Shown: positions 15,020-23,739 of the stretch, one piece after another | Layout of the letters: the number at the start of each line of letters is the position of its first letter | How positions within the stretch are numbered: the first letter of the stretch is position 1 | Assembly: GCA_030147755.1 (NCBI GenBank) | Contig: JASBUW010000069.1 | Span: 1 to 64,000, forward strand | From: Parachlamydiaceae bacterium | GTDB taxonomy: Bacteria; Chlamydiota; Chlamydiia; Chlamydiales; Parachlamydiaceae | DNA length: 64,000 nucleotides | Direction: 5' to 3' | Notes under the pieces: generated by a model | Seen by the model: only the letters and a program-made list of their open reading frames with translations | Databases searched by the model: none | What the model was told of the DNA's origin: nothing | Made by a program: the position numbers and the translations under genes

Positions 15020-15859
15020 TTAAACTGATTTGTTGAGAAGCGCGTAAAGTTGCAGAAATTCTTCCAAAGAAAGGACTTCAGGGCGTGCCAATGGATTCTG
15101 TCCAATAGCTTCTAAAGCGGTCTCTACATGCTGGGGGGAATATAATTCTTTAAGGGAAGCACGCAACATTTTGCGCCGGTGCTCAAAAGCTGTACGTGTC
15201 AAACGAAAAAAATCTTGCGCCGTTTCAGGATCCAAAGGAGGTTCACGTAAACGCAACACAACAACCGCCGAATTTACTCTTGGTGCCGGATAAAAGCAGT
15301 GATGACTGACAGTGAAAGCATAGACCGGTTCTGTATAAAAACGCACAAAAACAGTTAAAGAACTATAATCCGATGTGCCTGGCTGAGCCGTCAAACGCCT
15401 AGCCACTTCTTCTTGTACCATCACCGTCAAAGAAGAAAATAAGGTGGTTAAAGGCGCTAATTGTGTCAAAATAGGCGTCGTTAAGTGATAAGGCAGATTG
15501 GCAATTACTTTGGCTTTTTGTCTATTTTGTAAGTGCTCTTGCAAAGGAAAAGCTAGAATATCTTCACAGAAGATAGACAATTGATTGTCTTGCGTCTGCA
15601 AACGCTCTAGCGCTTGCGCCAGTATGTGATCTTTTTCGACAGCAAGCACGTGAGCACCTGCTGCTAGCAAGGCTTGCGTCAAAGAACCAGGTCCAGGACC
15701 TATTTCTAATACAGTGTCACCCGCTTGCACTTCTGAAGCAGTGACAATTTTGCGAATGATGTTTCCATCGATCAAAAAATTTTGCGATAATCCTTTTTTA
15801 GGAAAAATCCCCAGTTGATCAAGAAAAAGGCGTAGTTCACTTGGTTTATAAATGGACAT
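15020..15859 (-). CDS. ksgA: 16S rRNA dimethyladenosine transferase
   Basis: KsgA (RsmA) dimethylates two adjacent adenines in the 3'-terminal hairpin of 16S rRNA late in 30S assembly. The 279-aa length is standard. The start carries KKGLSQNFLIDGNII. The SAM site is LEIGPGPGSLTQAL (about 47-60). The catalytic NLPY motif is in ANLPYHLTTPI. The family end (SLEEFLQLYALL) is intact. It follows the SurA-like gene with a 6-bp gap, the same pair I recall in C. trachomatis. Confidence 0.96.
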   Translation of the reverse strand: MSIYKPSELRLFLDQLGIFPKKGLSQNFLIDGNIIRKIVTASEVQAGDTVLEIGPGPGSLTQALLAAGAHVLAVEKDHILAQALERLQTQDNQLSIFCEDILAFPLQEHLQNRQKAKVIANLPYHLTTPILTQLAPLTTLFSSLTVMVQEEVARRLTAQPGTSDYSSLTVFVRFYTEPVYAFTVSHHCFYPAPRVNSAVVVLRLREPPLDPETAQDFFRLTRTAFEHRRKMLRASLKELYSPQHVETALEAIGQNPLARPEVLSLEEFLQLYALLNKSV

Positions 15860-15865
15860 GCGCTC

Positions 15866-16936
15866 TTATTTCAAAATAAACGGTTGGTAATCAGCCGGTA
15901 AAAAAGCATCTAAATCTGTTTGTCGAATATGATAATGTTGACGCAATTTCTGCAAGTAAACATCTGTTTCTTGATCAACCGCTTGATTAATCAATTGCTC
16001 TTTTAGCGTTCCTTCTAGTTCTTTAAAAGAAGGACTTCCTCCGGGAATTTTTTCCTGCACAAATAAAATACGATAGAGGGGGGCATTGCTTTCGCGGCTC
16101 TTATGGAAAAAAGGCTGGCTATACATGCCTGTGTCTAATGAAGATAAAGCTTCTTTATACGCCCTAGAAAGCTCTTGGTCATTATTTTTAATGACGTTGG
16201 AAGCAGTCACTTTGCCTTTACGCCCTAAGACTTTTTGCTCTTTTAATTTGTCTGAGAGTTGATCAATTGTAGTTCCACTCATTAAAAGTTGATAAGCTGC
16301 CTTAGCTGCATTCTCTGCTCTTTCTACAGTGCGCTCTTTGATTGTAATAATAATGTATTGCCACTGTGTCAAACGCGCATTGGCTGGATCTGCAATAAAA
16401 GTTTCGTACGCTTGACGTACTTTACTAGGTGTCACAGAACGTAAAGCTTTGGCGTGGACACGACCTCCTAGCATACGATTCATAATCAAGTCTTCTTGCA
16501 TGATCTTGGAGGCTTCATCAAAACTTAAACCGGCTTTGTCCAAATTTTCGATGATATTAGGTCCTAAAGCAACTTCCATTTCTTGACGCACGTCTCCGCT
16601 TGTCACAGCAATCTTACTTTCTTGCGCATCAGCTAAAACGAGTTCTTTATCAATCATTTCTTCTAAGACATAACGCCAACTCATTTCATAGTATTGATAA
16701 CGGGCATCATTAGAATGAGCATATTGAGGATATTGTCGATAAAAGGTTAAATCCATTTTTTTTACTAAATCAAAAGTCGAAATAGATTTGTCATTCACAC
16801 GTGCTAAAATGCGATTATTCACAAAAATTTTAGGCTCTTTACGAGGAGTGTTCAAAAGATTTTCATTTTTAAATGCTTGCAGTGAAGAGACAGCAAGTAA
16901 GGCAGTAAATACGTAAATAAAAACTTTATTTTTCAT
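15866..16936 (-). CDS. SurA-like periplasmic chaperone/peptidyl-prolyl isomerase
   Basis: The 356-aa protein has a signal peptide (about residues 4-20, ending SSLQA). The SurA N-terminal pattern follows: ILARVNDKSISTFDLVKKMD, EEMIDKELVLADAQESKI and a helical core. A parvulin-type segment spans about residues 180-290 (WQYIIITIKERTVERAENAA ... GTTIDQLSDKL). It should escort unfolded outer membrane proteins through the periplasm. It lies directly before ksgA. The catalytic competence of the isomerase part cannot be judged from sequence alone. It is 30 bp from the end of its mature neighbour rsmB and may form one transcript with it. Confidence 0.85.
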   Translation of the reverse strand: MKNKVFIYVFTALLAVSSLQAFKNENLLNTPRKEPKIFVNNRILARVNDKSISTFDLVKKMDLTFYRQYPQYAHSNDARYQYYEMSWRYVLEEMIDKELVLADAQESKIAVTSGDVRQEMEVALGPNIIENLDKAGLSFDEASKIMQEDLIMNRMLGGRVHAKALRSVTPSKVRQAYETFIADPANARLTQWQYIIITIKERTVERAENAAKAAYQLLMSGTTIDQLSDKLKEQKVLGRKGKVTASNVIKNNDQELSRAYKEALSSLDTGMYSQPFFHKSRESNAPLYRILFVQEKIPGGSPSFKELEGTLKEQLINQAVDQETDVYLQKLRQHYHIRQTDLDAFLPADYQPFILK

Positions 16937-16981
16937 AATAGAAGGAGATTAAATGGTTAATAGAAAAGAATAATGATAGAC

Positions 16982-18112
16982 TTATCTTCTTTTAAGAACA
17001 ACTCCAAAAAAGCCATCCATGCCGCCGTCGGTAGGAAGAGATTGAAAAGGCTCTGCCTCCATGGTCAGCGCATAGGTGCGCAGAAAATGTTCGACTTGCA
17101 CTTGATTTTCTTCTTGTAACAAGCTGCAGGTGGCATACACAATGCGTCCCTCAGGATGCAAAAAACTTAAGGCTTTTTCAAAAATCGTGCGTTGCTGTCC
17201 CATCAAACGCGTGAGCATCTCAGGTTCAAATTTCCACTTCATATCAGGATTACGACGGAGAGTTCCCGTTCCGGAACAAGGTGCATCTACTAAGATCCAA
17301 TCCATTTTTTTCTTTAATTTCTTCAAGTGAGGACTATCAGGAAGCAGAATTTGACTGTTTTGAATACCAGCACGACGCAAACGTTTGCGTGCTTCTTGTA
17401 AGGCATGGGGACGAATATCATGGACATAAATTTGTCCCTTACCTTGCATAAGAGGAGCAAAAGCCAATGTTTTGCCGCCGGATCCTGCACAATAATCTAA
17501 CACTTGCTGTCCAGGTTGTACTTGAACCAGGTGAGCAAGCAGCTGACTGCCTTCGTCTTGGACTTCAAATAAACCTTCTTTAAATTCAGGCAATTGGAAA
17601 AAATTGATTTTCTTATGAAAAATGATGCCGTCAGGTGAATGTAAAGTAGGAGACACTTCATATTGCTCATTCCAACGCTCTAACAAGGCATCTCGTGTCG
17701 TTTTGAGTCGATTCACACGCACGGTGGTGGGAGCAGGTTTGTTGCTAACTAAGCACAGTTCACAGGCTTTCTCCACACCATAATTTGCGACTAACAGATC
17801 AAATAAAGGAGTAGGAAAACTCACACGTGTCGCTAAAGGAATATCTTCTCGTTGTTGCAAATTTTGAAGGCTCACGTCTAAATAGACACGATAGCGATCT
17901 TGCCAGGTAGGAGTGGGGGCCACATAATCCAACAATTTTTGCCAACGGACCAGTTTATAGACAGTTTCAGCCACAAAAGGGCGATCTTTGGATCCCAAAG
18001 CCGGATGTTGGCGAAAATACAAGCTGATAAACAGATCGAGCGGTAGCGTCTGTTGGCTGTACGCGTCTAATAAAGCAAAAAGATGATGTTCACGATAAGG
18101 TGTTTTAAACAT
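16982..18112 (-). CDS. rsmB: 16S rRNA m5C methyltransferase, RsmB/Fmu family
   Basis: The 376-aa RsmB-like enzyme methylates a cytosine at C5 in 16S rRNA. A NusB-like helical N-terminus (about 1-130) is followed by a SAM-binding domain: VLDYCAGSGGKTLAF, the motif IV cysteine in DAPCSGTGTLRRNPDMKW, and the motif VI cysteine in YATCSLLQEENQVQVEHFL. Both catalytic cysteines are present. It is shorter than the E. coli protein, mainly in the N-terminal part. A homologue (fmu) lies close to dacF in C. trachomatis, which fits. The exact target base is assumed from the family. Confidence 0.92.
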   Translation of the reverse strand: MFKTPYREHHLFALLDAYSQQTLPLDLFISLYFRQHPALGSKDRPFVAETVYKLVRWQKLLDYVAPTPTWQDRYRVYLDVSLQNLQQREDIPLATRVSFPTPLFDLLVANYGVEKACELCLVSNKPAPTTVRVNRLKTTRDALLERWNEQYEVSPTLHSPDGIIFHKKINFFQLPEFKEGLFEVQDEGSQLLAHLVQVQPGQQVLDYCAGSGGKTLAFAPLMQGKGQIYVHDIRPHALQEARKRLRRAGIQNSQILLPDSPHLKKLKKKMDWILVDAPCSGTGTLRRNPDMKWKFEPEMLTRLMGQQRTIFEKALSFLHPEGRIVYATCSLLQEENQVQVEHFLRTYALTMEAEPFQSLPTDGGMDGFFGVVLKRR

Positions 18113-18281
18113 GATAACAATTGTATAGCATAAGGAATTTGATGAAAATCACTATTTTGACAATAAATTAAATGTATTATTAGTTTATTAATTGATTTTG
18201 TTTAATTTTTTTATTGACTGTAAAGCGTTATTTTATTTATATTTAGTTTTTTATTTAAGTTAATTATAAATTAGAGGTAGT

Positions 18282-19139
18282 ATGAATATATTTTTAGATC
18301 ATGTGAATAATAATAATACAAATGGATTAAGTGGAATTCTCGATGCTGTAGGTTATGGGTGCCTGAAGCCATTGCATTGGACAATTGCGCCTTTTGCGGC
18401 GGAGCGTATTAGATGCCATCAAGTAGGTCGCAGAGTAGACGAAGAAATCAAACGCTATAAAGTGATGAACACAACAAATCCTATTTGTCCTCAATCTGGA
18501 GGTTATCTGACAACCGCTTGGAGAGTGGCGAGTTTAGTCCTAGGATTGTTATTAGTGACATTTACCACTCCTTTAGCTCTCCTTCTTAAGGGAATGGCTC
18601 GATTTTCACAAGAAACGCGTTTGAAATATCAAGCCGAGTTTCCTGTCAAAAAAGATGTGAATGATATTCCAGAGAATGCAGAAAAGGTCGAACTTAATTT
18701 TCTAGATGCGCGTTCAATTTGTCATGTTTTGCATCCTATTTTTGGGATACATGCTTTTGTCAATGACCGAGTGCAACTCATCAATAATTTTAGAATTGCT
18801 TATGGAAAAGAGTTAGATTCTTCATTACCTATTCAAAAAACCACTAACCATGTTGTGTTAGGCGATGCGTGTGTAGATTATCTAGTTTTAAAAGGGGATA
18901 TTGCAGGTTATAAAAAGGAAAAAGACTGGGAGTATTGGTTAATTTTCAATCCAGACGATTTAAAGAAAGTGGAAGAGGGAAAGCTAGCGTTTGCTCCTGG
19001 AAAAGACGATATTATCACGAAGGCTTCTTTATTAGCGCGTTATCGTCAGGAAGTGAAGAAAGATCAGCCGGATGAAGTTGTACCTTCTCTATTTGAGAAA
19101 GTGCGTGCTTATTTCAAGCCAGTGAAAATCGAAGAATGA
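18282..19139 (+). CDS. Unknown protein with a paired membrane helix
   Basis: I do not recognise this 285-aa protein. A long hydrophobic segment at residues 80-104 (WRVASLVLGLLLVTFTTP and on) has a central polar/proline break, so it may form two short helices with a tight turn. That bilobed shape is common in chlamydial inclusion membrane proteins, though they usually have longer lobes. The rest is soluble and mixed alpha/beta, with an acidic end. It stands alone, preceded by 169 very AT-rich bp with an AGAGG site before the ATG, and followed by a degenerate ACGAC-type repeat. A host-membrane role is speculation. Confidence 0.75.
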   Translation: MNIFLDHVNNNNTNGLSGILDAVGYGCLKPLHWTIAPFAAERIRCHQVGRRVDEEIKRYKVMNTTNPICPQSGGYLTTAWRVASLVLGLLLVTFTTPLALLLKGMARFSQETRLKYQAEFPVKKDVNDIPENAEKVELNFLDARSICHVLHPIFGIHAFVNDRVQLINNFRIAYGKELDSSLPIQKTTNHVVLGDACVDYLVLKGDIAGYKKEKDWEYWLIFNPDDLKKVEEGKLAFAPGKDDIITKASLLARYRQEVKKDQPDEVVPSLFEKVRAYFKPVKIEE

Positions 19140-19180
19140 TTTAACACTCGATATAGTAGTATTGAGGTTTAAATAGAAAA

Positions 19181-19225
19181 CGACAAACGACAATAAAGAG
19201 TAAAATCATGATTGTCGTTTGTTCG
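19181..19225. repeat. Degenerate ACGAC-family palindrome, copy 2
   Basis: CGACAAACGACAAT (19181-19194) pairs with ATTGTCGTTTGTTCG (19211-19225) with one inserted T, around a 16-nt loop. The right side runs on through further GTCGTTT-type units to about 19279 (TCGTTTGTCCTTTT) without a matching left side. It looks like a partly deleted copy of the elements at 3993, 23571 and 27767. Confidence 0.75.
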
Positions 19226-19397
19226 TAAGGTCGTTTTTGTCGTTAGAGTCGTTTATCGTTTTCGTTTGTCCTTTTCATTTCATCTTTCAAATTTTCATTC
19301 GAATCCAAAATTGTTTACTATGTAAAATTTGTTTTTTATTTTATACTGCAACACTTTGTATAAACATTTTTTATATTTTCTGAATGAGTGAGGAGTT

Positions 19398-20849
19398 ATG
19401 AAATTGTGGGTCTCTTTCTTCAATATGTTAACGGCTTTAATCGCTATCACATGCGGTGCTTGGGTTTATGCAGAGAATCAAACGCCGGATGTTAGTCCGA
19501 TTTTTCCGGAAACGCTATTGCCTTTTCGCGTGCGCGTTGAATTAGCCAATTTTAGTTTACCCAATGGACTGCAATCCTTTGTAGTAGGTATTCATGAGGA
19601 CAAATGGTTATTATTAACAGGCCGTACAAATGGTTTGCATGGTTTCAATAATGATCCCAATAATTTTCCACCCTCTCAACAAAATAGGGTGTTGTATGTC
19701 ATTGATCCGATTCGCAATCAAATTTTCTCTCGCGCATTAGATGATCCGCAATCTGGACTCTCTCTTGATCAAATTGAAAGTTTATCTGTCACAAATGCTG
19801 AAGCTTATCAATCTGATGAAACGTTATATATAGTGGGAGGCTATGGTTTTAGAACTCTTGTCAATAATTTTTCGACTTTCAATACACTCACAGCGGTTGA
19901 TATTCCTGGACTCATGCGCTGGGTAATGCGTGAGACAAACAAGCCGGCTGTTAGTTTTATTCGTCAAACTTTTAATGGACTGTTTAGCGTGACGGGCGGA
20001 GAAATGTTTTGCTTAGGTAAGGATCATCCCACATTGCTGGTCTTTGGACAAGACTTTGAGGGGACGTATTTCTTCGGAAACCACACTCAAATTTATACGA
20101 AGCAAATTCGCCGTTTTCATATTCATGATGATGGCAAGAACTTGAGTGCAGAATTTGAAACGCCGGAACTACAAATACCCGATCCGAATTTTCGTCGCAG
20201 AGATTTAAATATTGTGCCCGTGTTAAGCAATCTAAATGATGAATTAATACGTAGTTTGATCGTTTATTCAGGTGTTTTTACACCTTCCGGGGGTGTGTGG
20301 ACTGTTCCTGTCACGGTCAATGCCGATGGCGTGCCTAATATGATGGATGCGCGTAGCCCTTTTGCCTTCAAGCAAGGAATGAATAATTATTCTTGTGCCA
20401 ATACGAATTTATTCTCGGAAAAGACAGGCAATATGTATACCATTTTATTTGGAGGAATCAGTTATGGTTTTTTTGAAAATGGTGTATTTCAAACAGATGA
20501 TGAAATTCCCTTTATTAATCAAGTGACGACGATTCAAAGAGATCCCCTTGGATGGTTTACTCAGTATTTGATGAGTGCTCAATATCCGCTTATTCTGTCT
20601 ACGCAATCTAATCCGGGTAATCCTTTACTCTTCGGAGCTGAAGCGCGATTTATTCCGACATCATCCATTCCAACGTATAACACTAAACATGTGATAACAG
20701 ACATTATACAATTGGATAAACTTCAGCAATCTGTTGTGGTGGGTTATATTGTAGGGGGAATTCAAAGCACACTTCCGAATACAAATCAAATGAGTGATTC
20801 TGCTGCCTCTCCCTATATTTTTAGGGTTATCTTGGATCCTGTCAATTGA
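19398..20849 (+). CDS. Secreted unknown protein, possibly Kelch-like beta-propeller
   Basis: The 483-aa protein has a clear signal peptide (residues 1-25, cleavage VYA-EN). The mature chain is beta-rich with recurrent glycine/aromatic motifs (DKWLLLTGRTNGLHGF, ETLYIVGGYGF, HPTLLVFGQDF, NMYTILFGGISYGF, VVGYIVGGIQST). These resemble Kelch blades, in which a hydrophobic strand ends in GG. No enzyme motif is visible. It has a strong GAGGAG site and its own upstream region, so it is probably monocistronic. A secreted or surface beta-propeller is the best guess; the repeat count was not established. Confidence 0.75.
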   Translation: MKLWVSFFNMLTALIAITCGAWVYAENQTPDVSPIFPETLLPFRVRVELANFSLPNGLQSFVVGIHEDKWLLLTGRTNGLHGFNNDPNNFPPSQQNRVLYVIDPIRNQIFSRALDDPQSGLSLDQIESLSVTNAEAYQSDETLYIVGGYGFRTLVNNFSTFNTLTAVDIPGLMRWVMRETNKPAVSFIRQTFNGLFSVTGGEMFCLGKDHPTLLVFGQDFEGTYFFGNHTQIYTKQIRRFHIHDDGKNLSAEFETPELQIPDPNFRRRDLNIVPVLSNLNDELIRSLIVYSGVFTPSGGVWTVPVTVNADGVPNMMDARSPFAFKQGMNNYSCANTNLFSEKTGNMYTILFGGISYGFFENGVFQTDDEIPFINQVTTIQRDPLGWFTQYLMSAQYPLILSTQSNPGNPLLFGAEARFIPTSSIPTYNTKHVITDIIQLDKLQQSVVVGYIVGGIQSTLPNTNQMSDSAASPYIFRVILDPVN

Positions 20850-20875
20850 TTAAATAAAAAAACTTTAATTATTAA

Positions 20876-20906
20876 TTCAAGCTGGGAAATCTATTACCAG
20901 CTTGAA
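20876..20906. terminator. Hairpin after the Kelch-like gene
   Basis: TTCAAGCTGG (20876-20885) and CCAGCTTGAA (20897-20906) form a perfect 10-bp stem with an 11-nt loop, 27 nt after the stop. No T-run follows on the + strand, so Rho-independent termination is uncertain. Confidence 0.5.
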
Positions 20907-20924
20907 TCTGAAGATTATGGATGA

Positions 20925-21089
20925 AGTACAAAACAAACGGTCATCATTACTAAAAGAAAAACACCTATTGTTAAGCTTGTTCCTATTGCAGAGGAGGAAC
21001 AATCACTATTTGGTAAGATGAAAGGGACAGTGCATATTAAAGGAGATATTATCCAACCTATTGGAGAATATTGGAACACTTGTTCATAG
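20925..21089 (+). pseudogene. Remnant of a Phd/YefM-type antitoxin
   Basis: The frame ending in TAG at 21087-21089 reads VIITKRKTPIVKLVPIAEE, then SLFGKMKGTVHIKGDIIQPI and EYWNTCS. This is the C-terminal half of a prevent-host-death antitoxin: a TKR-PV-LVP core, then LFG, G-V and GDI-P. An in-frame TGA at 20922-20924 cuts it off, no start codon lies in frame, and the N-terminal DNA-binding half is missing. No toxin gene follows. It fills most of the 340-bp gap between the Kelch-like gene and the double ligase; nothing else was seen there. Confidence 0.8.
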
Positions 21090-21189
21090 GTAGTTTAAAT
21101 ATAATAAATTATTAAAAGATAGTAAAAACCTATTTGCTTCAAAAGATGAGCTTGACTTAAGCTAGTTCCTTTGAACGAATAGGTCAATC

Positions 21190-23574
21190 ATGTCATCTTC
21201 TCCATCCTTTAGATTAGCTTTGATTTGTGGTGGTCCTTCGCTAGAACGAGGCATTTCTTTAAATTCTGCTCGTTCTGTGATGGATCATTTAAGCAGCGCG
21301 ACTGTAGAGATCATTCCTCTTTATGTGGATTGCCATAAACAGTTTTATCAACTCTCTTGCGCCCAACTTTATTCTAATACGCCTGCCGATTTTGATTTTA
21401 AGCTAAGCCGAACCGCCACCTTATTAGATGCTGATCGTTTGATTCATCTTTTGAAAAACGTCGACCTCGCATTTCCTGTCATTCATGGCGCTTTTGGTGA
21501 AGATGGTGAGCTCCAAGCTTTATTAGAAGAACACCAAATTCCTTTTGTGGGTCATAGCAGTGCATGCTGCAAATGGATGTTCCATAAGCAACAATTGACC
21601 GAAACATTGCGTGAAAATGGTTTTTTAACTTTCCCTCAGGCTTTATTCTCTCGTCAACAAAAAAATTTAGAAGCGTGCGTCGAGCATTTTTTTCACGTTC
21701 ATCGTTTAAAACGTGCTATTGTGAAGCCTGCCATGGGGGGGTCTTCCATTGGAGTGCATTCTGTTTATTCTGTGCAAGAAGCGACAGAGAAATTGCAAGA
21801 TCTTTTCACACGCCAAATCTGTCAACAAGTACTTCTTGAGCCTTTTTGCGAAGGAAGAGAATTCACCATTGTTGTATTTCAAAATGCGCAAGGCCAACCT
21901 GTGGCTTTGATCCCTACTGAAGTAGAGTTAAACTACGCCGATAATCAAATTTTTGATTATCGCAAAAAATACTTGCCTACTAACCAAGCCACTTACCATA
22001 CACCTCCACGTTTCTCATCCGTTATTGTGGAGCGTATTCGTTTGCAAGCAGAGCAGCTGTTTCAATTATTTGGAATGCGTGATTTTGTGCGTTTAGATGG
22101 TTGGTTGATGCCAAATGAGAATGTCTATTTTACCGATATTAATCCTCTAAGTGGATTAGAACAAAATAGTTTTCTCTTCCGTCAAACTGCACTCTTAGGA
22201 ATGTCTCACCGGCAAAGTTTAGAATATATCGTTCAACGTGCTTGTCAACGTTATGGGATTCATTTTCCGCATGAACAACACAAGCAAGAGCACTCAAAAT
22301 TGCCTGTTTATGTTCTTTTTGGCAGTCACAACGCAGAAAGGCAAGTTTCTTTGATGAGCGGAACCAATGTGTGGCTGAAACTCTTGCGCTCTCATCGCTA
22401 TCAACCAGTTCCCTTTTTATTTGATCGACAAGGGCAAATTTGGGAATTGCCTTATGCTTATGCCTTAAATCATACGGTGGAAGAAATTTATGCAAATTGT
22501 CAAGTGACACATCAAGAGCAAACAAATTGGCAGGCGTTGCTTGGAACTATTCGTTGTAAATTAGGTTTTACTGATTCATTAATCCAACCACAACCCATTC
22601 AAATGCCTTTTCAGCAGTTTTTAACGCGCGCACAACAAACAGCTGCATTTGTTTTTATTGCTTTACACGGAGGCGAAGGGGAAAATGGCACGCTGCAGCA
22701 TCATTTGGAAGCGTATCAAATTCCTTTTAATGGATCAGATGCACTTACATCGGCTCTATGTATGGATAAATTTTTAACGGGTCAAGTGATTCAATCCCTT
22801 GCTGATGAAGATCTTTTTTCAATTCCTAAGAAGGTTGTGTGTTTGCATACCTGTCACTCAGATGAATGTGAGTCTCTTTGGCAGAGCTGGTGTCAAGAGT
22901 TAAACAGTACGCAGCTGATCATCAAACCCCGTGCTGATGGTTGTTCAGCAGGAATTATCTTATTGCAATCTGCGCAAGATTTAAAAAAGTATCATACTAT
23001 TGTTCAGCAACAAGCTGCATTTATTCCTTCTTACACATTTGCCAATCAAGAGCACCCAATTGAAATGCCGGTTGTGCTTAATGGAGACTATTTAATAGAG
23101 CCTTATATTCAAACAGACGAAATTTTGATTAAAGACAACACGTTGCATTATACGTCTAAAGAAGGGTGGTTGGAACTCACTGTTGGTGTTTTTGAAGAAG
23201 AAGGGGATTACCATGCCTTTAATCCTAGCATTACCGTTGCAAAAGGCAAGGTTTTAAGCTTGGAAGAGAAATTTCAGGGAGGAACAGGAATCAATCTTAC
23301 ACCTCCACCAGAAGAAGTTTTTTCGTTTACTGCCATCCAAAAAATCAAAGGCTTAGTTGAAAAAGCAGCTCAAGCGTTAGGAATCAAAAATTATGCGCGC
23401 TTAGATGTGTTTTTTAATCGTTTTACGGAAAAAATGATTTTGATTGAGGCCAATACTTTGCCTGCTCTTACGCCTTCTACAGTCATTTATCATCAAGGAT
23501 TAGCAGAAGAGCCTGCTTTAAATCCTTTGGCTTTATTAGATAAAATTATTTCTTCGAAATTAAGTCGTTGTTAA
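21190..23574 (+). CDS. Tandem D-alanine-D-alanine ligase-like protein (two ATP-grasp halves)
   Basis: The 794-aa protein is two Ddl-like units in one chain. Unit 1 (about 1-360) has LICGGPSLERGISLNSA, HGAFGEDGELQALLE, IVKPAMGGSSIGV and DGWLMPNENVYFTDINPL. Unit 2 (about 371-794) has LFGSHNAERQVSLMSG, LHGGEGENGTLQHHLE, IIKPRADGCSAGI and RLDVFFNRFTEKMILIEANT. Each keeps the N-terminal glycine-rich start, the HG-GE-G motif and the ATP-grasp lysine. Ddl joins two D-Ala for peptidoglycan. In Chlamydia Ddl is fused to MurC, so this is a different arrangement. Unit 1 ends in DINPLSG where Ddl normally has the metal-binding E-N-NT, seen intact in unit 2 (EANT), so unit 1 may be weak or altered in activity. 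Other D-amino or hydroxy acid substrates are possible. Confidence 0.85.
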   Translation: MSSSPSFRLALICGGPSLERGISLNSARSVMDHLSSATVEIIPLYVDCHKQFYQLSCAQLYSNTPADFDFKLSRTATLLDADRLIHLLKNVDLAFPVIHGAFGEDGELQALLEEHQIPFVGHSSACCKWMFHKQQLTETLRENGFLTFPQALFSRQQKNLEACVEHFFHVHRLKRAIVKPAMGGSSIGVHSVYSVQEATEKLQDLFTRQICQQVLLEPFCEGREFTIVVFQNAQGQPVALIPTEVELNYADNQIFDYRKKYLPTNQATYHTPPRFSSVIVERIRLQAEQLFQLFGMRDFVRLDGWLMPNENVYFTDINPLSGLEQNSFLFRQTALLGMSHRQSLEYIVQRACQRYGIHFPHEQHKQEHSKLPVYVLFGSHNAERQVSLMSGTNVWLKLLRSHRYQPVPFLFDRQGQIWELPYAYALNHTVEEIYANCQVTHQEQTNWQALLGTIRCKLGFTDSLIQPQPIQMPFQQFLTRAQQTAAFVFIALHGGEGENGTLQHHLEAYQIPFNGSDALTSALCMDKFLTGQVIQSLADEDLFSIPKKVVCLHTCHSDECESLWQSWCQELNSTQLIIKPRADGCSAGIILLQSAQDLKKYHTIVQQQAAFIPSYTFANQEHPIEMPVVLNGDYLIEPYIQTDEILIKDNTLHYTSKEGWLELTVGVFEEEGDYHAFNPSITVAKGKVLSLEEKFQGGTGINLTPPPEEVFSFTAIQKIKGLVEKAAQALGIKNYARLDVFFNRFTEKMILIEANTLPALTPSTVIYHQGLAEEPALNPLALLDKIISSKLSRC

Positions 23575-23708
23575 GAAATAAAAGGACAAACGACACGAAG
23601 GACGATAAGGACTTTAAGGACATAGTGGACAAAAGATAAAAGTCCTTTGTCCACTATGTCCTTAAAGTCCTTATCGTCCTTCGTGTCGTTTGTCCTTTTA
23701 TTTCTTAA
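23571..23708. repeat. Large perfect palindrome, ACGAC family, copy 3
   Basis: Left arm 23571-23633 and right arm 23646-23708 are perfect inverted repeats of 63 bp with a 12-nt loop. The arms are rich in GGACAAACGAC and GGAC-type units. The left arm contains the TAA stop of the double ligase, and the element ends 31 bp before the lnt start. RNA from it would fold into a very stable hairpin on either strand. Confidence 0.97.
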
Positions 23709-23739
23709 CAATACATATTGCAAGGAAGCTGACATTTCT

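Noticed and set aside
23647-23739. Longer lnt start at ATG 23647
   Set aside because: It lies inside the palindrome arm, has no ribosome binding site and adds 31 residues unlike the Lnt family. ATG 23740 has an AAGGAAG site.
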